A stretch of DNA of 64,000 bases, taken from the NCBI RefSeq assembly GCF_947494555.1, contig NZ_CANLVF010000003.1, positions 744,001 through 808,000 of the forward strand. Reading direction: 5' to 3'. The first letter of the stretch is position 1; every line of letters starts with the position of its first letter. The translations under genes and the position numbers were made by a program. Below, one piece after another: positions 50,225 to 58,910 of the stretch. The notes under the pieces are model-generated. The model searched no databases, was not told where the DNA came from, and saw only the letters and a program-made list of their open reading frames with translations. The DNA comes from an uncultured Roseibium sp. (GTDB taxonomy: Bacteria; Pseudomonadota; Alphaproteobacteria; Rhizobiales; Stappiaceae).

Positions 50225-51040
50225 GTGCAAGACCCTGAGCTGTGGAAACGCATCAGCGAATGTCACCCCGACGATGTGGAAGCCGATTTTCCGTTCTCAA
50301 GGCGCCTTGCACGGGACAACGGCTGGAGCCACGACTTTGCCCTGAGCGTGATTACGGAATATCAGCGCTTTGCTTATCTCAGCCGGATGAAGTCCGGCAT
50401 GGTGACGCCGAGTGACGAGGTTGATCAGGCCTGGCACCTGCACCTGACATATACGCGTCATTACTGGGGCGTGTTCAAAGACGCGCTGGGCGGCGCTCTG
50501 CACCATATGCCGACCAAGGGTGGCGCCGGACAGGCCGCTCTCTTCCGGGAGGCCTACCAGAAGACGCTCGATCTTTACGAAACCGAATTCGGCGCCCGGC
50601 CGCCCGAAGACACCTGGCCCTCACCGGATGTGCGCTTCGGCAGGGCCCCGCATTTTCAGCGGATCAATACGAAAGACGTCTGGGTCGTTCCGAAGCCTGC
50701 CTGGCCCAAACCCTTGATACGCGCGTGGACCTCGCTTAAGGCCGTTCCCGCAAAGGTTTACGGCGGCCTCCTCGGCTTTACAGCGCTCTTGTTCGGAACC
50801 GGACTTGCGTTCGCCCATGGCGAGCCTTCCGGTGACACGCTGGTCGAAAAACTCCGCAACATGGTGTGGCACTGGGCAAGCGAGCACACACTCTGGTTCG
50901 TTTTCGGGATTGTCGTTGCCGTCTTGATCCTCAAAGCCATGATGCAAAAGGCTTCCGGCAATGCCTCCGGCTGCGGTTCAACATGCGGCAGCGATGGTGG
51001 CGGCGGAGGTGGTTCAGGCTGCGGGGGCTGCGGCGACTGA
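50225..51040 (+). CDS. Glycine-rich-domain (GRDP/DUF1399-like) membrane protein
   Basis: 271 residues from a GTG start with GAGGAGG 5 nt upstream. The N-terminal domain has the conserved EVDQAWHLHLTYTRHYW motif (about 65-81) of the plant and bacterial GRDP/DUF1399 group, whose function is not established. Two membrane segments follow (about 178-197 and 223-240). The tail is rich in Gly and Cys (six Cys in the last 25 residues), ending CGGCGD. It is followed after 22 bp by alkB on the same strand, probably as an operon. Confidence 0.8.
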   Translation: MQDPELWKRISECHPDDVEADFPFSRRLARDNGWSHDFALSVITEYQRFAYLSRMKSGMVTPSDEVDQAWHLHLTYTRHYWGVFKDALGGALHHMPTKGGAGQAALFREAYQKTLDLYETEFGARPPEDTWPSPDVRFGRAPHFQRINTKDVWVVPKPAWPKPLIRAWTSLKAVPAKVYGGLLGFTALLFGTGLAFAHGEPSGDTLVEKLRNMVWHWASEHTLWFVFGIVVAVLILKAMMQKASGNASGCGSTCGSDGGGGGGSGCGGCGD

Positions 51041-51062
51041 TCCGACCCTATATAAAGAGCGA

Positions 51063-51689
51063 ATGCAGGATACTTCGATCAACGGCCTGACGGGCCTTGC
51101 CTATCTGCCCGAGTATTTCGACCGCGAGCGACAAGCCTCGCTCCTAGAAGACATTCGAGGCGTTGTTGAAACCGCGCCGCTTTATCACCCTGTCATGCCG
51201 AAGACCGGCAAACCGTTTTCCGTCAGGATGAGCAATTGCGGCCCGCTTGGCTGGGTCTCGGATATCAACGGCTACCGCTATCAATCCGCGCACCCGGACA
51301 CCGGAGAAGCCTGGCCTGACATACCACCGGTTCTGATGTCACTTTGGCGCGATCTAGCGCCAGAGGCGCCGCTGCCCGAAGCCTGTCTGATCAACTATTA
51401 TGAAACAGGTGCAAAGATGGGGCTTCACCAGGACCGGGACGAAGAGACCTTCGACGCTCCGGTTGTTTCCGTCTCTCTCGGCGATACCGCCACGTTCCGG
51501 GTTGGCGGCCTCAAGCGGAGCGACCCGACCAAATCCTTCCGGCTTCAATCGGGAGATGTCGTGGTTTTGGGGGGAGATGCCCGCCTTGCCTATCACGGCA
51601 TCGACCGCGTCCTGAAGGGAACCTCCACGCTCTTGAAGAACAGCGGGCGCATCAATCTCACGCTCCGACGGGTGACACAGCCCGACTAG
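51063..51689 (+). CDS. alkB: Alkylated DNA repair dioxygenase AlkB
   Basis: Fe(II)/2-oxoglutarate dioxygenase that removes alkyl lesions such as 1-methyladenine by oxidation. 208 residues with metal ligands His122 and Asp124 (LHQDRDE) and His178 (AYHGIDR), and the 2-oxoglutarate-binding Arg196/Arg202 (RINLTLRR). It also has INYYETGAKMGLHQD and VSVSLGDTATFRVGG. The ATG at 51063 is downstream of the GRDP-like stop. A longer frame from 50961 would overlap that gene and lacks family support. Its pairing with the GRDP-like gene is notable. Confidence 0.93.
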   Translation: MQDTSINGLTGLAYLPEYFDRERQASLLEDIRGVVETAPLYHPVMPKTGKPFSVRMSNCGPLGWVSDINGYRYQSAHPDTGEAWPDIPPVLMSLWRDLAPEAPLPEACLINYYETGAKMGLHQDRDEETFDAPVVSVSLGDTATFRVGGLKRSDPTKSFRLQSGDVVVLGGDARLAYHGIDRVLKGTSTLLKNSGRINLTLRRVTQPD

Positions 51690-51731
51690 CTTTTTCGAGC
51701 AGTCATTCGCTGACGCTTGTCGCGGCGATCG

Positions 51732-52178
51732 TCAAACCCAAACCAGTTTAATCAGAGCGGCAACGGCTATGACGATGTTTGCCAAAAGGCAGACAACAAA
51801 AGCCATCGTGCGCGGTCCCCCGGCAACTTTGCCAAAGCCACTGTAGTAGAAACCCCAGAATAGAAGCCTGGCGAGAAGATAGACACCTGCAGCGACATTA
51901 ATGGCAAACGGCGACGCACCGGCGACGATCGCGACGAGACAGGCGGCAAGGAAGGCCGGAAAGCTTTCAGCAGAGTTCTGATAAGTCCTGACAGCCCGAA
52001 AACTCAGTTTGGAATGATCGAACTTGAGCGGCATGCCAGGGGTTTGTTCCTCTTTTGCGAACGCAAGCGGCGCCGTCAAAAAGTTTTGAACCAGGACAAC
52101 CAGCGACAGAAGGGCCAGCACAAGAAATGCAGGTTTGTAGGCGTTAATATACGGGATGGCTTCAAACAGATTTTCCAT
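51732..52178 (-). CDS. MAPEG-family membrane protein
   Basis: 148 residues with four hydrophobic helices. The MAPEG pattern is visible in helix 2 (RAVRTYQNSAESFPAFLAACLVA) and in YLLARLLFWGFYYSGFGK. The family covers glutathione-dependent membrane enzymes; the substrate here is unknown. It is divergent from a TetR regulator, which probably controls it, and converges with alkB. Confidence 0.88.
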   Translation of the reverse strand: MENLFEAIPYINAYKPAFLVLALLSLVVLVQNFLTAPLAFAKEEQTPGMPLKFDHSKLSFRAVRTYQNSAESFPAFLAACLVAIVAGASPFAINVAAGVYLLARLLFWGFYYSGFGKVAGGPRTMAFVVCLLANIVIAVAALIKLVWV

Positions 52179-52231
52179 TTTTCGATCCGGCTTGTTTTGA
52201 AAAGATGCCCTTTCATGCCACTTTTCAATTT

Positions 52232-52245
52232 ATGTTAAAGAACAT
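52232..52245. promoter_or_regulatory. Palindrome in the MAPEG/TetR intergenic region
   Basis: ATGTT-AAAG-AACAT (52232-52245) is a perfect 5-bp inverted repeat inside an AT-rich stretch between the two divergent starts. It is a candidate TetR operator. Confidence 0.35.
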
Positions 52246-52291
52246 TTTTTGAACCGGAGTAGCCTGTAGCCGCTACCAATTGGAGAGAGCG

Positions 52292-52879
52292 TTGCCCTAC
52301 AGTTCCCAACACAAATCCAGAACCCGAAAGCGCATCGTGGAGTGCGCACGGATCCTGTTCAACCGGCATGGGTTCTCGGAAGTTTCGATTGACGAGATCA
52401 TGGCAGAGGCCGGCCTGACGCGCGGCGGCTTCTATAATCATTTCAAAAACAAAGAAGAGCTCTACGCTGAAGCTGTCGCCTCGTTTTTGAACGGGCGCGG
52501 CAAAACCTGGCGGGACGAAGCCGGTGTCGATCCTGAAAACGGAGGATTGCAAACTGTTCACGACATGATTTCGAGCTATCTCTCTGACCAGCATCTCGGC
52601 GACCTTGAGGGCCAATGTCCGATGATCGCTTTGCCATCAGACGTCGCGCGTGCATCGCAGGAGGCGCGCCTTGCCTATGAATCCCTGCTACGGGCAATGA
52701 TCTGGCTGTTCGAACACAACCTTCCTGAACAGCAGCACAAAAGAGACAAGGCCATCGGGCTGGCCGTTACGTGCGTTGGCGGGATGGTCCTGTCACGCAC
52801 GATCAATGACAGCGCACTGGCCGATGAAATCCGCACGGTTTCGAAAGAAATCGCATTCAGCCAGCTTAGCGGCTCGTGA
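52292..52879 (+). CDS. TetR-family transcriptional regulator
   Basis: 195 residues. The N-terminal helix-turn-helix (about 8-55) shows HKSRTRKRIVECARILFNRH and SIDEIMAEAGLTRGGFYNHF. The C-terminal ligand domain includes GQCPMIALPSDVARAS, found in a common proteobacterial subgroup. The start is taken as TTG at 52292 (PYSSQHK) because GGAGAG lies 4 nt before it; TTG at 52280 is the alternative. It is divergent from the MAPEG gene. Confidence 0.9.
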   Translation: MPYSSQHKSRTRKRIVECARILFNRHGFSEVSIDEIMAEAGLTRGGFYNHFKNKEELYAEAVASFLNGRGKTWRDEAGVDPENGGLQTVHDMISSYLSDQHLGDLEGQCPMIALPSDVARASQEARLAYESLLRAMIWLFEHNLPEQQHKRDKAIGLAVTCVGGMVLSRTINDSALADEIRTVSKEIAFSQLSGS

Positions 52880-52902
52880 CGCCCGGCCCGCCAGCAGACG
52901 GC

Positions 52903-54483
52903 TTATATTGCCAGATAGGTCAGAACCAGAGCACAGGCTGCAATCACCCAGAGCGCAATCCGTCCTGAGCGCGTGTGCCGGGCCTCCGCCTTGCCGATGG
53001 CTTCGGCGGTTTCCTTGTCGAAGCGCAATCCGTCGCGCGTCATCTTTTCCATCGCCGCTGACATGTGGCCAATCCTGTCGGCAAAAATCGGCAGATCGTT
53101 CGCGGCTTTGGTCAGGGCCGAGACCACATCACCAGCATCGCGCAATTTGCCAACCGGTCCGAGATGTTCCTTGATCCAGCTGCCGACAACCGGTTCGGCG
53201 GTCCGCCACATGTCCAGATTGGGATTGAGCGAGCGCGCAACGCCTTCCACCACGACCATGGTCTTCTGCAGCATGATCAGCTGGGTTTGCGTTCGCATTT
53301 CAAAGAGTTCGGTCACTTCGAAAAGTTGAGTGAGCAGCCGCGCCATTGAGATTTCACTGGCATCATGGCCGTGGATCGGCTCGCCAATAGCCCGGATCGC
53401 CTGGGCAAACATCTCGACATCCTGGTCCGGCGGGACGTAACCGGCTTCGAAATGCACTTCGGCGACGCGCCTGTAGTCACGCGTAATGAACCCGAACAGA
53501 ATCTCGGCGAGGAACCTGCGCTCCCGCTTGTTCAGACGGCCTGTAATGCCGAAGTCGACGGCAACAAGCGTTCCATCCTGCTGAACGAACAGGTTGCCCT
53601 GGTGCATGTCGGCGTGAAAGAAACCGTCCCGCAGCGTGTGGCGCAGAAAACTTTGGATGACGGCCGCACCCAGTTCCTCAAGATCCAGGCCATCCTCGAT
53701 CAGGCCCTCGACATCCGACATCTTGCGGCCGTCGACCCACTCCATGGTCAGGACACCTTTTGCCGTGTGCAGCCACTCGACCGCCGGAACACTGAAACCG
53801 GGGTCATCGGCGGTGTTTTCAGCCATTTCGGAAAGTGCGGCCGCCTCGAGCCGAAAATCCATCTCGATGGCGACCGATTGCGCCAGCGTGTCCACGATTG
53901 CAACGGGCCGCAGCCTGCGGGATGGCGCATGGAACCGTTCGGCCAATCTGGCGACCAGGTAATAGCTTTCCAGATCGCGCTGAAACCGGCGCGCAACGCC
54001 GGGGCGCAGGACTTTTACAGCGACTTTTGTCTCAGTTCCGTCTTTTTGACGGATGATAGCGGGATGGACCTGCGCGATCGACGCGGCGGCAACCGCTTCG
54101 CCGAAATCGGAAAAGATCTCGTCCACCGGACGCCCGAGTTGCTCGGAAACAGCCACTCTGGCCGCTTCATGTTCAAATGCCGGCAGACGGTCCTGCAACG
54201 CCGACAATTCGCGTGCCGCTTCCTTGCCGACCACATCCGCCCTTGTGGCGAGAAACTGGCCAAGCTTGACGTAGGACGGGCCAAGCTTATTGAGCGCATC
54301 CGACAGGCGCAGCTCCGCGCTCTTGTCCCTGACCGCCCGGCGCTCCAGCAGGCGGGCCATTGCAATCCCGATGCGCGGGGCCGGCGGCAGGTCCGGCAGG
54401 GAGACAAGGCCGAATACGCCCTCGCGCGCCATGACGAAGCCTGCCCGCACCAGGCGGAAGAATGGCATTACCGGGACTGACAT
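52903..54483 (-). CDS. ubiB: Ubiquinone biosynthesis protein UbiB (ADCK-like kinase fold)
   Basis: Membrane-bound atypical kinase/ATPase of 526 residues needed for coenzyme Q synthesis. Typical features are the KxGQ motif (LGPSYVKLGQFLATRAD), the Ala-rich loop AVAAASIAQVHPA, ADMHQGNLFVQQDG and VDFGITGRL. A C-terminal membrane segment (IALWVIAACALVLTYLAI) ends the protein. It starts 3 bp after the ubiE stop and is coupled to it. Confidence 0.95.
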   Translation of the reverse strand: MSVPVMPFFRLVRAGFVMAREGVFGLVSLPDLPPAPRIGIAMARLLERRAVRDKSAELRLSDALNKLGPSYVKLGQFLATRADVVGKEAARELSALQDRLPAFEHEAARVAVSEQLGRPVDEIFSDFGEAVAAASIAQVHPAIIRQKDGTETKVAVKVLRPGVARRFQRDLESYYLVARLAERFHAPSRRLRPVAIVDTLAQSVAIEMDFRLEAAALSEMAENTADDPGFSVPAVEWLHTAKGVLTMEWVDGRKMSDVEGLIEDGLDLEELGAAVIQSFLRHTLRDGFFHADMHQGNLFVQQDGTLVAVDFGITGRLNKRERRFLAEILFGFITRDYRRVAEVHFEAGYVPPDQDVEMFAQAIRAIGEPIHGHDASEISMARLLTQLFEVTELFEMRTQTQLIMLQKTMVVVEGVARSLNPNLDMWRTAEPVVGSWIKEHLGPVGKLRDAGDVVSALTKAANDLPIFADRIGHMSAAMEKMTRDGLRFDKETAEAIGKAEARHTRSGRIALWVIAACALVLTYLAI

Positions 54484-54486
54484 AAA

Positions 54487-55290
54487 TCAGAATTTCCAAC
54501 CAAAATGCAAAGCGGCGATGCCGCCGGAATAGTTGCGGTAGCCCACCCGTTCGAAGCCGGCTTCCCTGATCATTTCGGCAAAGCGCTCCTGACTTGGGAA
54601 CTTGCGGATGGATTCCACCAGATACTGGTAAGGATCGGCGTCACCGGTCACCCATTTGCCCATCGGCGGGATCGCCCTGAAAGAAAACGCATCATAGATC
54701 TTGTCGAGAACAGGAATGTCCACTTCGGAAAACTCAAGGCAGAGAAAACGGCCGCCACGCTTCAAGACGCGGCGCGCTTCCGCCAGCGCCCTGGGAATGT
54801 TGGGCACATTGCGAATGCCGAACGCGATCGTATAAGCGTCGAAACTCTTGTCCGGGAACGGCAGCTCTTCCGCGTTGCCCTGCGAAAATGTAATCAGGTC
54901 CGACAGACCGGCCTTGGCGGCCCGGTCCCGGCCGACCGCAAGCATGGACTCGTTGATATCACAGACGATTGCCTCAACGGTTTCGCCCGAGCGGCGAACG
55001 GTCCGCGTCGCAATGTCACCCGTGCCACCGGCAACATCCAGAAGACGCCAGCCGGATGCGGTCGATTTCGGGGGCGCCAGATACGATACCATCGCGTCTT
55101 TCCACACCCTGTGGAAACCACCCGACATCAGGTCGTTCATCAGGTCATAACGATCGGCAACCTTATGAAAAACGTCGTCCACCAGCGACTGTTTCTGCCC
55201 CTCCGCGACTTTTGAATACCCGAAACTGGTCGGCATATCCTCCGGTGCACGGCTTGAGCTGCCCGAATGGCCCTGAGACTGTTGCGTCAT
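54487..55290 (-). CDS. ubiE: Ubiquinone/menaquinone C-methyltransferase
   Basis: SAM-dependent C-methyltransferase of the quinone pathway. 267 residues with [20 protein letters not shown], the SAM motif [14 protein letters not shown], and [20 protein letters not shown]. The ATG follows AGGAGG. It is the first gene of ubiE-ubiB and is divergent from mutM, the common rhizobial layout. Confidence 0.96.
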   Translation of the reverse strand: MTQQSQGHSGSSSRAPEDMPTSFGYSKVAEGQKQSLVDDVFHKVADRYDLMNDLMSGGFHRVWKDAMVSYLAPPKSTASGWRLLDVAGGTGDIATRTVRRSGETVEAIVCDINESMLAVGRDRAAKAGLSDLITFSQGNAEELPFPDKSFDAYTIAFGIRNVPNIPRALAEARRVLKRGGRFLCLEFSEVDIPVLDKIYDAFSFRAIPPMGKWVTGDADPYQYLVESIRKFPSQERFAEMIREAGFERVGYRNYSGGIAALHFGWKF

Positions 55291-55451
55291 GAATGCGCCT
55301 CCTGGCGGATACTTGTCTTAAATTCACTGCAAATCGCGCCGGACAATAGTACAAGCACTGAGCAAGCGCTATCTTTCCAGACGCGAAAAGCCATATGACG
55401 CAGGCCTATAGCGCGCAAGCGATGAGGAAACCAGTGCGGAGCGGATTGTAA

Positions 55452-56345
55452 ATGCCTGAATTGCCGGAAGTTGAGACGGTCAAAAGGGGACTGGCGCCAA
55501 CACTTGAAGGCGCAAACATCGTCTCCGTCGATCAAAACCGTGCGGATCTCCGGTTTCCCTTTCCGAGCGGATTCGCAAACCGGCTTTCGGGAACGAGCGT
55601 CACATCTTTGTCGCGCCGGTCGAAATACCTGCTTGCCGACATCAACAACGGCGACGTTCTGATAATGCATCTTGGCATGTCAGGGTCGTTTCGGGTGGAA
55701 AACGACGTCTCAGCCACCACACCCGGCCAATTTACCCACGAGAGGGGAAAGGATCCGAAACACGATCACGTCGTGTTTCACCTGATGTCCCGGGACCAAC
55801 ACAGCGCGCGCATCATTTATAATGATCCACGCCGCTTCGGCTTCATGGACCTTGTTCCCCGTGCGCAGCTGGGCGAGCACCCATACTTCAAGGAGCTGGG
55901 CCTTGAGCCGCTCGGGAACGATCTGAGCGGTGAAAGCCTGGCACGTTTGTTTCGGGACCGCAAAACACCGCTTAAAGCCGCGCTTCTTAATCAGAAGCTC
56001 ATCGCGGGGCTCGGCAATATATATGTCTGTGAAGCCCTTTGGCGCAGCGGTCTCAGCCCAATGCGCGCTGCCGGGACCCTGGTGACGAAGTCAGGCCGCC
56101 CGACAAAAAATGCCAACGAGCTCGCCTCCCATATCCGGCAAACGCTGCACGATGCCATCGACGCGGGCGGCTCCTCCTTGCGGGACCACGCTCAAACCGA
56201 TGGAACCCTGGGTTATTTTCAGCATTCGTTTGCCGTATATGGTCGTGAAGGAGACGCTTGCCGGAAAGACGGATGCGGTGGAACTGTCGAGCGCACAGTG
56301 CAGTCCAACCGGTCGACCTTCCTGTGTGCGAAGTGCCAGTCGTAA
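55452..56345 (+). CDS. mutM: Formamidopyrimidine-DNA glycosylase
   Basis: Removes 8-oxoguanine and formamidopyrimidines with AP lyase activity. 297 residues beginning with the catalytic Pro2-Glu3 ([13 protein letters not shown]). It also has the KYLLADI strand lysine, the helix-two-turn-helix ([20 protein letters not shown]), and a C-terminal zinc finger with Cys pairs in ACRKDGCGG and CAKCQS. Divergent from ubiE. Confidence 0.96.
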   Translation: MPELPEVETVKRGLAPTLEGANIVSVDQNRADLRFPFPSGFANRLSGTSVTSLSRRSKYLLADINNGDVLIMHLGMSGSFRVENDVSATTPGQFTHERGKDPKHDHVVFHLMSRDQHSARIIYNDPRRFGFMDLVPRAQLGEHPYFKELGLEPLGNDLSGESLARLFRDRKTPLKAALLNQKLIAGLGNIYVCEALWRSGLSPMRAAGTLVTKSGRPTKNANELASHIRQTLHDAIDAGGSSLRDHAQTDGTLGYFQHSFAVYGREGDACRKDGCGGTVERTVQSNRSTFLCAKCQS

Positions 56346-56455
56346 CTCACTCAAAGATTGCGACCTCCCCCTTTTGCCAACCTTGCCAGACCGGCATCGG
56401 GTCGGTTAGGCATGTGCGGTAAATTTGGCATGTCCTTGCATTGGGAGCAGGCGAA

Positions 56456-57229
56456 ATGGGATACAAGAACATCCGTGTTGAAAAACGCGGCAAGGTCGGA
56501 CTGGTCACGCTTGACAGGCCGAAGGCGTTGAACGCACTGAATTCGGAATTGATCGCCGAACTTGGCACTGCCCTGGACAGTTTCGACGAAGACGAGCGCA
56601 TCGGCTGCGTCGTGATCACGGGATCGGAAAAAGCGTTTGCTGCGGGCGCCGACATCAAGGAAATGCATCCGCATGACTTTTCCTCCGCTTATCAGACGGA
56701 TCTGATCACGCCTTTTGACCGGGTATCGCGCAACCGAAAGCCGATTATCGCAGCCGTTGCCGGCTATGCTCTGGGCGGCGGATGCGAACTGGCGATGCTG
56801 TGCGATTTCATCATTGCTGCCGACACCGCCAAATTCGGCCAACCCGAAATCACGCTCGGCGTCATCCCCGGTGCGGGCGGTACACAGCGGCTGACACGGT
56901 TTGTCGGCAAGTCGAAAGCCATGGAGATGGTGCTCACTGGCCGCATGATGGACGCAGAAGAAGCCGAACGCAGCGGACTCGTCAGCCGCATTGTTCCTGC
57001 CGACGATTTGCTCGAGGAAACGTTGAAGGCGGCGGAAAAAATCGCCGAATTCTCGTTGCCTGTGGTGATGATGGCCAAGGAAAGTGTCGACCGGGCCTAC
57101 GAGACGACCCTGTCTGAGGGCGTGCGCTTTGAACGGCGGGTCTTCCAGGCGATGTTTGCGCTCGAAGACCAAAAGGAAGGGATGACCGCTTTTTCCGAAA
57201 AGCGCACACCACAGTTTCGCAACAAATAA
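56456..57229 (+). CDS. Enoyl-CoA hydratase
   Basis: Crotonase-fold enzyme of 257 residues, second step of fatty-acid beta-oxidation. The oxyanion-hole segment is [10 protein letters not shown]. Catalytic Glu residues lie in [12 protein letters not shown] and in [17 protein letters not shown]. The length and sequence fit the short-chain EchA/FadB-like form. The ATG at 56456 has GGGAG 8 nt upstream. A TTG at 56441 is less likely. A strong hairpin terminator follows. Confidence 0.94.
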   Translation: MGYKNIRVEKRGKVGLVTLDRPKALNALNSELIAELGTALDSFDEDERIGCVVITGSEKAFAAGADIKEMHPHDFSSAYQTDLITPFDRVSRNRKPIIAAVAGYALGGGCELAMLCDFIIAADTAKFGQPEITLGVIPGAGGTQRLTRFVGKSKAMEMVLTGRMMDAEEAERSGLVSRIVPADDLLEETLKAAEKIAEFSLPVVMMAKESVDRAYETTLSEGVRFERRVFQAMFALEDQKEGMTAFSEKRTPQFRNK

Positions 57230-57296
57230 ACTTACTGGTATCAACGATAAAGCCGTTGACGACAGCCCCAAGCGCGATTATAAGCAGCGCCCAATC

Positions 57297-57328
57297 GGTG
57301 GCGGACTTCCGCCGCCTTTGTTTTTTGA
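57297..57328 (+). terminator. Rho-independent terminator after the enoyl-CoA hydratase gene
   Basis: GGTGGCGG-ACTT-CCGCCGCC forms an 8-bp stem with one G-U pair and is followed by TTTGTTTTTTG. It lies about 68 bp past the stop and before rpsT. Confidence 0.82.
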
Positions 57329-57405
57329 TCGGGTCTTGCCGCCTCTGCGCCTTGGTCCCGATCGCCACCGGACACTAGTCCCAATTACCGATCAGGATTG
57401 AGCCC

Positions 57406-57672
57406 ATGGCCAACACACCATCGGCCAAGAAGGCGGCCCGTAAGATTGCCCGCCGGACGGCCACGAACAAAGCGCGCCGTAGCCGCGTACGCACATTCCT
57501 GCGCCAGGTTGAAGAAGCGATCGCTTCCGGCGACCAGGGCGCCGCTAGCGAAGCCTTCAAGGCAGCGCAGCCCGAGATCATGCGCGCTGCCTCCAAAGGC
57601 GTCATGCATGCCAATACGGCGTCTAGGAAGGTTTCCCGCCTCAATGCCCGCATCAAGGCACTCGGCGCATAA
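57406..57672 (+). CDS. rpsT: 30S ribosomal protein S20
   Basis: 88-residue, very basic small-subunit protein: [20 protein letters not shown] at the start and [20 protein letters not shown] in the C-terminal half. It sits between a terminator on each side, so it is its own transcription unit. rpsT just before dnaA is the usual order in this group, though here a gap and a rhodanese gene intervene. Confidence 0.97.
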   Translation: MANTPSAKKAARKIARRTATNKARRSRVRTFLRQVEEAIASGDQGAASEAFKAAQPEIMRAASKGVMHANTASRKVSRLNARIKALGA

Positions 57673-57692
57673 TCACGGCGTCACAGGACCGT

Positions 57693-57728
57693 TAAAAAGA
57701 CCCGGCAGAACTGCCGGGTTTTTTTTTA
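57693..57728 (+). terminator. Rho-independent terminator after rpsT
   Basis: CCCGGCAG-AA-CTGCCGGG is a perfect stem followed by nine T, 20-odd bp past the stop. Confidence 0.93.
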
Positions 57729-58317
57729 GCCGTGCAATTTTGTGGATGACCTGATTTGTCAACAGGCGCGGTCGATATCGTTAATTTTTACAGCCAAGAC
57801 GCTGTCAGAAAAAGCCTAATAATTTCATATGTTTATATACATGTAGCGATCGGCATTCTAGATCGAACCGGATTCGGAACGAGTCAAGCTATTCGTTCTG
57901 AAAATTTTTTTAAATATGTCGTTTTTGAATTGTGACATTCAGTGAAAATGCAAAAAGTCATTGCCGCAAAAAGCATTTGCTGTCTCACCCACAGATCGCA
58001 AATTATCTCCACCGCAGGGGCAAAAACAGGACATATCGGAAAATAGTGAAAGACGCGGTTGCCCCCTTCAACTTCGTCTGTATATTAAGGGCACGGCTGG
58101 CGACGAAGACCAGCAAACAACTTGAAAACGGTGCTTGGGTCAAAAATGAATAAGTCTAAAATATCTAAAACTGAGCACGTGGCGGCAATATCACAGATTG
58201 GATACATGAACGTATTCGATCATAAGGGTATTTAGCTCCAACTTGGACTAATTCTCTATCCCGAAATTCTTGATATTACTTTTACTCGATAGCTATTAGC
58301 TATTGAAGGGGGCAATT
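57729..58317. other. AT-rich non-coding block between rpsT and the dnaA cluster
   Basis: 589 bp without a convincing gene and much richer in A+T than its surroundings. It holds TGTGGATGA (57741-57749), one base from the DnaA-box complement TGTGGATAA. Two GANTC sites lie 10 bp apart (57871 and 57881), which would be CcrM targets. There are several long A/T runs and a duplicated AGCTATT near 58290. A 73-codon frame at 57932-58153 has no recognisable product. It could carry an origin, the dnaA-region promoters or a regulatory RNA; none is proven. Confidence 0.5.
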
Positions 58318-58758
58318 GTGCGCAGTGAGGGTGGTTACGCTGGAAATGTCACGTCGCAGGAAGCTTTCGACAAGCTCTCCAATCAGCAAGATGCAACACT
58401 TGTCGACGTTCGTACGCAGGCCGAGTGGGCCTTCGTAGGCATTCCGGATCTGCGCCCGATCGGCAAAGAGCCCGTTCTGGTGGAATGGCAGGGTTTCCCG
58501 TCTTCCGGACCCAACCCCGAGTTTGCCGGCACAATATCCGACCATCTGATCAAAAAAGGACTTGACCAGAGCGCTCCGATATATTTTCTGTGCCGCTCCG
58601 GTGTCCGGAGCCAGGCTGCGGCCGTGGCGCTCACGCAAGTCGGACACACACACTGCTTTAACATCTCCGATGGTTTCGAAGGTCCGCTCGACGCGGACAG
58701 TCATCGCGGAACCCAGTCCGGGTGGAAGGCCGCCGGACTGCCTTGGATCCAAAGTTAG
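58318..58758 (+). CDS. Rhodanese-like domain protein
   Basis: 146 residues from a GTG start 5 nt after AAGGGGG. A single rhodanese domain runs from TLVDVRTQAEWAFVGIPDL to the active-site loop FLCRSGVRS, whose Cys would carry a persulfide. SDGFEGPLD and the terminal GWKAAGLPW follow. It probably transfers sulfur from thiosulfate or a persulfide donor; the physiological partner is unknown. It is placed directly upstream of dnaA on the same strand, 152 bp apart, in place of the simple rpsT-dnaA gap. Confidence 0.9.
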   Translation: MRSEGGYAGNVTSQEAFDKLSNQQDATLVDVRTQAEWAFVGIPDLRPIGKEPVLVEWQGFPSSGPNPEFAGTISDHLIKKGLDQSAPIYFLCRSGVRSQAAAVALTQVGHTHCFNISDGFEGPLDADSHRGTQSGWKAAGLPWIQS

Positions 58759-58818
58759 TTTAGCTGCCCTTAAAAAGGGTCAGGTGGCAGGAGAGCTCCC
58801 GCCGCCCAGATAATAACC

Positions 58819-58854
58819 GTCCCAAAAGGGACAAAATAAAGCTGCAAAAGCAGC
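58819..58854 (+). promoter_or_regulatory. Two small hairpins in the dnaA leader
   Basis: GTCCC-AAAA-GGGAC (58819-58832) and GCTGC-AAAA-GCAGC (58841-58854) are both perfect 5-bp stems with identical AAAA loops, 8 bp apart, about 60 bp before the dnaA start. No T-run follows. They may be leader structures for dnaA or a processing signal. Confidence 0.45.
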
Positions 58855-58910
58855 AAGGCGTCGAAGATCGACTGTGGCGGACGGTCTTCATAGTACAGGA
58901 GGCAAATGAC

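Noticed and set aside
56982-57368. Leftward frame whose first 50 codons lie between the enoyl-CoA hydratase gene and rpsT and look like a basic stretch plus one membrane helix
   Set aside because: It runs through a terminator hairpin and then antisense into the enoyl-CoA hydratase gene without a stop near the gap, so it is probably chance.
57932-58153. Small 73-codon frame in the AT-rich gap
   Set aside because: No ribosome site or recognisable motif; composition looks like non-coding AT-rich DNA. A tiny gene cannot be fully excluded.
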